DNA from: Thermoplasmata archaeon
GTDB taxonomy: Archaea; Thermoplasmatota; E2; UBA202; DSCA01
NCBI GenBank assembly: GCA_008297795.1
Contig: VBQP01000003.1
Span: 1 to 29,044, forward strand
Length of the DNA: 29,044 nucleotides
Direction of reading: 5' to 3'
Under the pieces are notes generated by a model, which did no database searches, was not told where the DNA came from, and saw only the letters and a program-made list of their open reading frames with translations. The translations under genes were made by a program, and so were the position numbers. Below, one piece after another: positions 1 through 6,719 of this stretch; position 1 is the first letter of the stretch; every line of letters begins with the position of its first letter.

Positions 1-189
1 ATCCATAACAATAGCCAGGCTTGGGATATGGGAAATAATTCTTGGTATCTCAGCACTACTGGCAATTACTGGAGTGATTATAATGGAACAGATGGTGATT
101 TGAACGGAAGAGGCGACACGCCTTATGTAATACCCCCAAGCCTCAATAGAGATCAATACCCGCTCATGGCAGAAATAAAATGGTGGTGA
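1..189 (+). CDS. NosD-type parallel beta-helix surface protein, C-terminal end only (gene runs off the window)
   Basis: Reading frame 1 is open from the first base to a TGA at 187-189, so about 62 C-terminal residues are present. They contain the signature GNYWSDYNGTDGD...GRGDTPY...DQYPLM, the repeated closing motif of NosD/CASH-type right-handed beta-helix proteins; the same motif ends the beta-helix part of the next gene (NYWDRYNGVDGDGDGIGDTPY, split here only by eye). In archaea such proteins are usually secreted or cell-surface proteins that may bind or act on polysaccharide; no catalytic activity can be assigned from this piece. The stop overlaps the start of the next gene by about 10 bp, so the two are probably co-transcribed. 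The start and N-terminus are outside the window. Confidence 0.75.
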   Translation: MHNNSQAWDMGNNSWYLSTTGNYWSDYNGTDGDLNGRGDTPYVIPPSLNRDQYPLMAEIKWW

Positions 190-3100
190 AAAAATACAAC
201 GTACCAGTTATAATAATACTGCTACTCAGTATTATAGCATCTCCTCTCCTTACATCAGCTAATACAATATATGTTGATGCCAGCGGTAGCGGAGATTTTA
301 CAGATATACAATCTGCTGTAAATGCCGCCTCTTCTGGCGATATCATATATGTTAGAGATGGTGTTTATCCAGGGGGGGTAGTGATAAACAAGGAGATTAC
401 GATATTCGGGGAAAGCAAGAATGCAATTGTAGAATGTAATGGGGAAAACGGAATCGAAATACATATATCTGGAGTGATAATAGAGGACTTGTCCATAAGA
501 AATGCAAGTAGTGGATATGCTGGCATCCTCGTTTATAAAGCTGCTGTCATAAAAAATTGCAATTTTTCGTACAATGACGAGGGTCTCCACACTGTTGGTA
601 TGACAAATGGCATGATATTGAGAAATATTTTTTATAATAACGTGTACGGCTTAACATGCATAAATAGTCGTTCAGACACCATAAGGGAGAATTATTTTAT
701 CGATAACAGAAAGGCTATCTCTCTTGGAGCTGATACATCTGATAATATATTACACTACAATAATTTCATAGATAATGTTGTGGATGTTGACGATGAAAGC
801 GGATTAAATTACTGGGACTATGAACATGTTGGCAATTATTGGGATAGGTATAACGGCGTAGATGGGGACGGAGATGGGATAGGAGATACCCCGTACAAAA
901 TAGATGAAAGCAAGGGGATACAGGATCACTATCCTCTCATTGAGCCTTATGCTGGCATTGATATTTTCCCTCCAGATATTGTGGGTTTGCAGGCATCTCC
1001 GCAGATTCAGATTCCAGGCGGTAGTGTAAACATAACATGCCAGATAATAGACAATGTAGAAGTAAATTCCACATTCATAAATATCACGCTGGCAAACGGA
1101 AGCTATCTCAACAACAGCTTGGGCAGAATTGGGAATACAACACACTACTATTTCAATCTCACTTACAGTGAGAAAGGAGTGTACTATTACTATGTGTGGG
1201 CAAATGATACCAGCAATAATTCTGTTAAATCCGGGCTGCATAAATTCGTAATTGCGTATAAACCAAACGCTGTTTTTTCCTTCACGCCCCTCAATCCAAC
1301 AGACCTCGACATAATAACTTTTGACGGCTCTTCATCCTCTGATCCCGACGGCTACATAACAAACTACACCTGGAATTTTGGAGATGGCAGTTATGCGTAC
1401 ACGGCAGTTGCAGCTCATAAATACAGCGCCGATGGCACCTATACAGTCACCCTGACAGTTTATGACAACGACGGCGCATGGGATACGATGAGCAAAGAAA
1501 TTGTGGTTTCCAATATTCCTCCGGTGGCAAATTTTACTTTCTCCCCTTCAAATGCAACCGTCGGGCAGACGGTATTTTTCAACGATACCTCCTATGATGC
1601 TGATGGCGAAGTGCGCATATGGCAGTGGGATTTTGGAGATGGGAATACAACCGGTGGTGGCACAGGCTTCAAAAATGTCACATATGCATATGCAAAAAAT
1701 GGCATCTTTAATATCACGCTAACTGTAACAGATAATGATGATGGAAAAGATAACATAACCAAGCAGATAACAGTAAAGGACGTAATCCCCCCTGAAATAA
1801 ATAATCTGACGGCATATCCCAACCCGCAGGAAATACAGGGAAATGTGAACATCACATGCAATATCTCCGATGATGTCGCCGTCGCGATGGCAAAAGTAAA
1901 CATAACAGGTCCTCTCTTTTCACTAAATGAAAGTATGCATCATATATCCGGCACAGATATATGGTATTGCGATATGCCCTATAACATAAGCGGAAATTAT
2001 ACGTACTTCGTCTGGACGGAAGACCCGAGTGGAAATTCAAATAAAACAGCAATATTTTCATTTAAAATAATCATTCCTGCCGAACCACCCAAGATAGCAG
2101 ATGTCCAGTCTGTTCCGACAGTGCAGCAGTACGGCTTTGCAGTGAACATTTCCTGCTATGCAACAGACAATGTAGAAGTTGCAGAGGTAAGGGTGAATAT
2201 CACTCACAATGGCACAATCATAGGCAACTTCACGATGAACCCATATAGTGTTGATGAAAAAGGAAATGGTTTTTATTATTACAATAGCACATATCTTTCC
2301 CTCGGCAATTATACATATTTTATATGGGATATGGATATCAATGGATATACCAATACATCTGAAATAAAGAATTTCAGCATTATTGACACCACTCCTCCGG
2401 AAATAAAAAATATCTCTTCCCGCCCACCTGCTCAGATGCCTGATGGATACGTAAACATTTCAGCAGATATTACTGACAATATGGTTGTTAAACATGCTTA
2501 TATAAAAATCGAATTCCCCAACGGAACTGTTTTAGATTATGATATGTGTCATAATTCGAGATATTATTTCAACAGAACTTACAATTTGCTGGGTGTATAT
2601 AACTACACAATATTTGCAGATGATGCTCTCGGAAATACCAATAGTTATTCAAACTCATTTTTCATCACAAATTTTCCCATTGCAGATTTTGGATATAATC
2701 CTTTAAATCCAACAGATATGGATACGTTGCATTTCTCTGACAATTCAAGCGATTTAGATGGTTTCATCGTCAACTGGACATGGAACTTCGGTGACGGAAA
2801 TGTAAGTTATGAGCAGAATCCCTCCCATCAGTATGCAGATGATGGAACATACAACGTAACTCTCACGGTGAGAGACAATGATGGTGCTGTAAATATCACT
2901 GAAAAGGCAATTTATGTTGGCAATGTCCTGCCGTCTGCTGATTTTTCATATCTCCCGCCCAATCCTGCAGATATTGATATAATAACTTTCAATGCCTCCG
3001 CATCACATGACCCTGATGGCTCCATAGCAAATTACACATGGGATTTTGGAGATGGCAACACCGACTATGGATGCGTCTCTTTCCACAGATATATTTCTGA

Positions 3101-3854
3101 TGGAAATTATACTGTGAAACTCACCGTCGAAGATGAAGATGGCGGGATCAATTTCACCGAAAAGAATATTACCGTCCTGAACTGCCCTCCTGTTTCTAAT
3201 TTTTCATGTTCCTTATATGACTTCACCGTATATCTTATAGACCGCTCTTCAGATTCAGATGGTTTCATTGTCAACCGGACATGGGACTTCGGTGACGGAA
3301 ACAGAAGTTATGAAAATAATACATTCCATACCTATGCCCACGAAGGAGTGTATAACATTTCCCTCACCGTTGAAGATGATGATGGTGGCACCGATATTTC
3401 TTACAAAATGGTATCGGTTGGGATAACGCTCACTGCGAATTTTTCGTATTATCCTCCAAACCCGGTCTCGGGAGACCAGGTCAGTTTTTTTGATAACTCT
3501 TCTTATGCCTCCTCATGGAAATGGGCTTTTGGAGATGGCTCTTACAGCAGCCTTCAAAACCCTGCCCATGTCTATCCTCTGGGAAATTATTATAATGTCA
3601 CCCTCACTGTTTTCAACGGGAGTAAAAATGCCAGCATATCTAAGACTTTAGAGGTCGGAACAAAAATTCAGATTTTTGAAAATGAGAAAAATGTTGTGAA
3701 TTATATTCCCTGGCTGGGAAACGAAATCCAGGCATCTGCCCTTGCATCTTTAATCGGAAGCGATATAATGCCCGCAGGGAGCGTTGTGAGCATGGAATGT
3801 CAGCTCAGGTTCATTCGACAGTTATATTGTCGGCATTTCCCCTCCGGCATATGA
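180..3854 (+). CDS. Giant secreted NosD / Ig-like / PKD-repeat surface protein, frameshifted near its C-terminus
   Basis: A signal peptide or N-terminal anchor (about 1-27, KKYNVPVIIILLLSIIA) is followed by a right-handed beta-helix of NosD type (about 28-250, starting IYVDASGSGDFTDIQSAV and closing with a GDTPY motif). Then comes an Ig-like module (about 258-355), two PKD domains (about 362-533), three more Ig-like modules opening with PPEI or PPKI (about 535-830), and four PKD domains with the WNFGDG/WDFGDG motif (about 833-1157). Asn-X-Ser/Thr sequons are very frequent, as expected for a glycosylated surface protein. The final 20 or so residues (MECQLRFIRQLYC...) are not family-like. They result from a 2-bp loss after position 3791 relative to an intact repeat copy at 4015-4145. 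Restoring the frame continues the protein to 4218, where its stop overlaps the next start as ATGA. The intact product would be about 1345 aa. Likely role: adhesion or a structural surface layer (inference). Confidence 0.85.
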   Translation: MVVKKYNVPVIIILLLSIIASPLLTSANTIYVDASGSGDFTDIQSAVNAASSGDIIYVRDGVYPGGVVINKEITIFGESKNAIVECNGENGIEIHISGVIIEDLSIRNASSGYAGILVYKAAVIKNCNFSYNDEGLHTVGMTNGMILRNIFYNNVYGLTCINSRSDTIRENYFIDNRKAISLGADTSDNILHYNNFIDNVVDVDDESGLNYWDYEHVGNYWDRYNGVDGDGDGIGDTPYKIDESKGIQDHYPLIEPYAGIDIFPPDIVGLQASPQIQIPGGSVNITCQIIDNVEVNSTFINITLANGSYLNNSLGRIGNTTHYYFNLTYSEKGVYYYYVWANDTSNNSVKSGLHKFVIAYKPNAVFSFTPLNPTDLDIITFDGSSSSDPDGYITNYTWNFGDGSYAYTAVAAHKYSADGTYTVTLTVYDNDGAWDTMSKEIVVSNIPPVANFTFSPSNATVGQTVFFNDTSYDADGEVRIWQWDFGDGNTTGGGTGFKNVTYAYAKNGIFNITLTVTDNDDGKDNITKQITVKDVIPPEINNLTAYPNPQEIQGNVNITCNISDDVAVAMAKVNITGPLFSLNESMHHISGTDIWYCDMPYNISGNYTYFVWTEDPSGNSNKTAIFSFKIIIPAEPPKIADVQSVPTVQQYGFAVNISCYATDNVEVAEVRVNITHNGTIIGNFTMNPYSVDEKGNGFYYYNSTYLSLGNYTYFIWDMDINGYTNTSEIKNFSIIDTTPPEIKNISSRPPAQMPDGYVNISADITDNMVVKHAYIKIEFPNGTVLDYDMCHNSRYYFNRTYNLLGVYNYTIFADDALGNTNSYSNSFFITNFPIADFGYNPLNPTDMDTLHFSDNSSDLDGFIVNWTWNFGDGNVSYEQNPSHQYADDGTYNVTLTVRDNDGAVNITEKAIYVGNVLPSADFSYLPPNPADIDIITFNASASHDPDGSIANYTWDFGDGNTDYGCVSFHRYISDGNYTVKLTVEDEDGGINFTEKNITVLNCPPVSNFSCSLYDFTVYLIDRSSDSDGFIVNRTWDFGDGNRSYENNTFHTYAHEGVYNISLTVEDDDGGTDISYKMVSVGITLTANFSYYPPNPVSGDQVSFFDNSSYASSWKWAFGDGSYSSLQNPAHVYPLGNYYNVTLTVFNGSKNASISKTLEVGTKIQIFENEKNVVNYIPWLGNEIQASALASLIGSDIMPAGSVVSMECQLRFIRQLYCRHFPSGI
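2760..2892 (+). repeat. PKD-encoding DNA block, copy A
   Basis: Encodes GFIVNWTWNFGDGNVSYEQN and onward through TVRDNDGAVN. At the nucleotide level it is almost identical to blocks B (7655-7780) and C (7883-8044) in a different gene 5 kb away, including synonymous positions. Confidence 0.85.
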
Positions 3855-3860
3855 TTTTGT
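3732..3860 (+). repeat. Near-perfect direct repeat, copy 1 (carries the 2-bp deletion)
   Basis: 129 bp starting GCATCTGCCCTTGCATC and ending CATATGATTTTGT. It matches 4015-4145 base for base except that AA is missing after 3791 (AGCATGG here, AGCAAATGG in copy 2). The copies are 283 bp apart at their starts. Sequence on either side of the repeat is much more diverged, so this looks like a recent duplication or conversion tract. Confidence 0.9.
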
Positions 3861-4014
3861 AATCCAGCCATACGATGCAGTTGTGCTGAGAGTTGAGCAG
3901 TCGGGTTCTTTTGTGGAGCAGGCTTTTGAACTTGCAGATAGGGTAGTGCATCTTTTCAAGAATGAATATAATGTGGTCAATAATGTCGTGTGGAGTTGTT
4001 TGAATAAAACAAAT

Positions 4015-4145
4015 GCATCTGCCCTTGCATCTTTAATCGGAAGCGATATAATGCCCGCAGGGAGCGTTGTGAGCAAATGGAATGTCAGCTCAGGTTCATT
4101 CGACAGTTATATTGTCGGCATTTCCCCTCCGGCATATGATTTTGT
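4015..4145 (+). repeat. Near-perfect direct repeat, copy 2 (intact frame)
   Basis: 131 bp, the intact partner of 3732-3860. It encodes the ASALASLIGSD...GISPPAYDFV module in the frame that runs to the stop at 4218. Comparison with this copy is the evidence for the frameshift in copy 1. Confidence 0.9.
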
Positions 4146-4203
4146 CATAAATCCCGGGGATTGTATTGTTTTGAGAGTTTCAGATAGTGGTGATTTTCAA
4201 ATA

Positions 4204-4211
4204 GAGGTGAT
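4204..4211 (+). promoter_or_regulatory. Strong Shine-Dalgarno of the dockerin gene
   Basis: GAGGTGAT, a close match to the complement of the archaeal 16S rRNA 3' end, lies 3 nt before the ATG at 4215. It is inside the last codons of the preceding gene, which supports translational coupling and fixes this start. Confidence 0.75.
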
Positions 4212-4214
4212 AAA

Positions 4215-6719
4215 ATGAAAAAAATAAAAAGTTTGTTGGTGGTGATGCTGCTGCTTTTGAGTGTGGCAAGCATAGTGGAGAACAGTAATTCCCTGGATCA
4301 GCCTTTTCCAGTATATGGATATATAAAGGATTCAGACGGAAATGCAATTCCAGGCGGAGTGACAGTGACAGTAAAGGACAACACAAAATCAACACAGATA
4401 AGTGTCACCACCCAGAGCAATGGATATTATCAGGCAGATTTGTTCAATTTGCAGAATTGTGAGAACGGCGATACGATAGAGATATACTGTTCATACAGCG
4501 GAGAGGATAATTCGAAAACATTCACACTTGATGTATCTCAAACTTCAAAAAATGTGAGTTTTTCCCTGGTAGGCAAGCCGGATGTGTCAACAAATGCCGC
4601 ATCAAATGTGGGCAGCAGTTCAGCAAAATTGAACGGTGAATTGAACGATCTAAAGGATACAACCTGCCAGGTATGGTTTGAATATGGAAAGACCACATCC
4701 TATGGTTCCACTACCAGCAAGAAAACAAAAACCGCCACAGGTGCATTCTCTGCCACAATATCCGGCCTGCAGCCTGACACCACTTACCACTTCAGGGCAG
4801 TTGCCAAAAACAGCAGAAAAACTTCTTATGGCGCAGATAAAACATTCCATACAAGTCCAACACCGCCGCAGGTTACAACAAATGATGCCAGCAATGTGGG
4901 ATATAACTCCGCAACTCTCAATGGGCACCTTGATAAAGTGGGTGCAAGCAGTTGTAAGGTATGGTTTGTTTATGATACGGTGTCGCACACAAGCATAGAC
5001 GATTATGCACATGCAACTGCAAAAATGCAGAAGAACTCCGCCTCTTCTTTCTCAGCCAAAATTTCAGGGCTTTCCCTGAACATTACTTACCACTTCAGGG
5101 CAGTTGCAGAAAATAGTGCAGGTACGGCAGTTGGCGATGATATCACATTTACCACCCATATAGTGTTCCCGTCTGTTGAAACAGAATATGCGAATGCAAC
5201 AAGCAGTTCTGCAGTTCTGAAAGGCAATCTTGATGACCTGGGAGGTGAGAGTTCATGCCAGGTATGGTTTGAATACGGGGAGACAACTTCCTACGGATAT
5301 AGCACAAACATATCCATATCAGAAGGGGGAGAATTCACTGCACAGATAACCAACCTCCAGCCCGGAAAATTATATCATTTCAGGGCTGCAGCAAAGAATA
5401 GCAAGGGCATTTCATACGGCTCGGATAAAAATTTCACCACGCCTGCAGTCAGGGCAAAGATAGAAACGTCTTCAGTGGAATATGCAATTATACTGAAAGC
5501 AAATATTACAGACCTTGGCGGTGACAGCAACTGCACTGTATGGTTCGAATATAATGAAAGCGGAAATGCCAGCATAACAAAAACTCCAGAAAGAGTAATA
5601 AACAGCACAGGAATTTTCTCGGAAGTCATAAGCGGGCTGGAGGAAAATACCACATATCATTACAGAGCCGTGATAAACAACAGCCAGGGCATATCTTACG
5701 GCGCCAACCTGTCTTTTAAGATGCTGTCGCTTCCTGCATCTCCTGTAATAAAAACAATGGAAGCAAACGCATCATTCAACAATGCAACTCTTTATGCAAA
5801 TCTAACCTCAATGGGAGACAGCACTTACTGTTATGTATGGTTCGAGTACTGGAACGGTGAAAAGCACTCCACGTCTGTCAGAATTTTGAATAGTACAGGT
5901 ATGTTCAACGAAAGCGTAGAAGGACTTGATGATGGAGAAACATATTACTACAGGGCAATAGCAGTGGGTTCTAACGGCAGGATATCATATGGCAACATCG
6001 GCAATTTTTCCACAGATGCCATGCAAAATCATGAGCCATCTGTTGTTCTCATCTCTCCGGATAATAATTCCATTGTAAATACAGATGTGTCGCTGATGGT
6101 AGATGTTGGTGATGAAGATGGTGATATGCTTGAAGTATCATTTTATTTAAACGGAAATAAAATATATTCTGTGGAAAGCACTGGCGGTACGGTGAGCGTC
6201 GCTCCTGCATTGTCATACAAAGAAAATTACGAATGGTATGTTTCTGTAAGCGATGGGAAAGCGCTAAACATCTCAGATATTTATGAATTCTCAACCATTG
6301 AGGAAATGATTGCAAATTTCACCAACCCGATGCTGTTCGAGAACGAGCCAGCACAGTTCACGGATTCCTCAACTGGAGAAATAGTTCAGTGGTTATGGGA
6401 TTTCGGAGATGGAAATACAAGCAATGAAAGGAATGCAACCCATACATACAAAAAGGCAGGTTGTTATGATGTTAATCTGACCGTAAAAGATCAGTACGGA
6501 AACAGCATGTATATCGTGAAAGAAATTGAAGTGTGGCAGAGAGGTGATGCAAATATGGATGGCAGCATAAACGCACTTGATGTGACCAGGATTGAAAGAA
6601 TAGCGAAACATGTTGATAACGAGCCCTCTTATCCGAATCCTGCAGATGTTGACAGGGATAACGATGTTGACAATGAAGATGTGCATGCCGTGATAAATAA
6701 AATACTGGGATCTGTATGA
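4215..6719 (+). CDS. Secreted Fn3-like / PKD protein with C-terminal dockerin domain
   Basis: 834 aa. The order is: signal peptide (about 1-24, basic start then LLVVMLLLLSVAS); a carboxypeptidase-regulatory-like beta domain (about 30-115); five Fn3-like repeats (about 118-607) with the recurring VWFEYG...TTYHFRAVAKN pattern; a cadherin/Ig-like module (about 610-700); one PKD domain (about 703-775, WLWDFGDGN); and a dockerin (about 776-834). The dockerin shows two Ca2+-loop segments, DANMDGSINALD and DVDRDNDVDNED, each followed by a short helix, as in type I dockerins. Dockerins bind cohesin domains. The next gene, overlapping by ATGA, encodes a membrane protein with two cohesin-like domains, so these two products are the obvious binding pair (inference). 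No catalytic domain is visible, so this looks like a structural or binding subunit rather than a cellulosome enzyme. The start is fixed by the Shine-Dalgarno at 4204-4211. Confidence 0.9.
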   Translation: MKKIKSLLVVMLLLLSVASIVENSNSLDQPFPVYGYIKDSDGNAIPGGVTVTVKDNTKSTQISVTTQSNGYYQADLFNLQNCENGDTIEIYCSYSGEDNSKTFTLDVSQTSKNVSFSLVGKPDVSTNAASNVGSSSAKLNGELNDLKDTTCQVWFEYGKTTSYGSTTSKKTKTATGAFSATISGLQPDTTYHFRAVAKNSRKTSYGADKTFHTSPTPPQVTTNDASNVGYNSATLNGHLDKVGASSCKVWFVYDTVSHTSIDDYAHATAKMQKNSASSFSAKISGLSLNITYHFRAVAENSAGTAVGDDITFTTHIVFPSVETEYANATSSSAVLKGNLDDLGGESSCQVWFEYGETTSYGYSTNISISEGGEFTAQITNLQPGKLYHFRAAAKNSKGISYGSDKNFTTPAVRAKIETSSVEYAIILKANITDLGGDSNCTVWFEYNESGNASITKTPERVINSTGIFSEVISGLEENTTYHYRAVINNSQGISYGANLSFKMLSLPASPVIKTMEANASFNNATLYANLTSMGDSTYCYVWFEYWNGEKHSTSVRILNSTGMFNESVEGLDDGETYYYRAIAVGSNGRISYGNIGNFSTDAMQNHEPSVVLISPDNNSIVNTDVSLMVDVGDEDGDMLEVSFYLNGNKIYSVESTGGTVSVAPALSYKENYEWYVSVSDGKALNISDIYEFSTIEEMIANFTNPMLFENEPAQFTDSSTGEIVQWLWDFGDGNTSNERNATHTYKKAGCYDVNLTVKDQYGNSMYIVKEIEVWQRGDANMDGSINALDVTRIERIAKHVDNEPSYPNPADVDRDNDVDNEDVHAVINKILGSV

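Larger units (their letters stand above)
3883..4218 (+). pseudogene. Out-of-frame C-terminal remainder of the upstream PKD surface protein
   Basis: This frame is open to the TGA at 4216-4218 and continues the domain interrupted in the preceding gene. It encodes a module reading ...NASALASLIGSDIMPAGSVVSKW then SSGSFDSYIVGISPPAYDF (given in two parts), followed by INPGDCIVLRVSDSGDF. The first copy of the same module lies at the end of the upstream frame and loses phase at 3791/3792. The nominal GTG start at 3883 has no Shine-Dalgarno or TATA box, so I doubt that it is an independent gene. It is best read as the tail of the 180-3854 gene, separated by a real mutation or a sequencing or assembly error. 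The module recurs in PKD-rich archaeal surface proteins; I know of no established function for it. Confidence 0.75.

Noticed and set aside
3785..3860. Programmed ribosomal frameshift at the C-terminus of the PKD giant
   Set aside because: No slippery heptamer or stimulatory hairpin is visible, and the intact repeat copy shows a simple 2-bp loss.
4215..6719. A cellulosomal glycoside hydrolase
   Set aside because: No catalytic domain can be seen; all modules are binding or structural beta domains apart from the dockerin.
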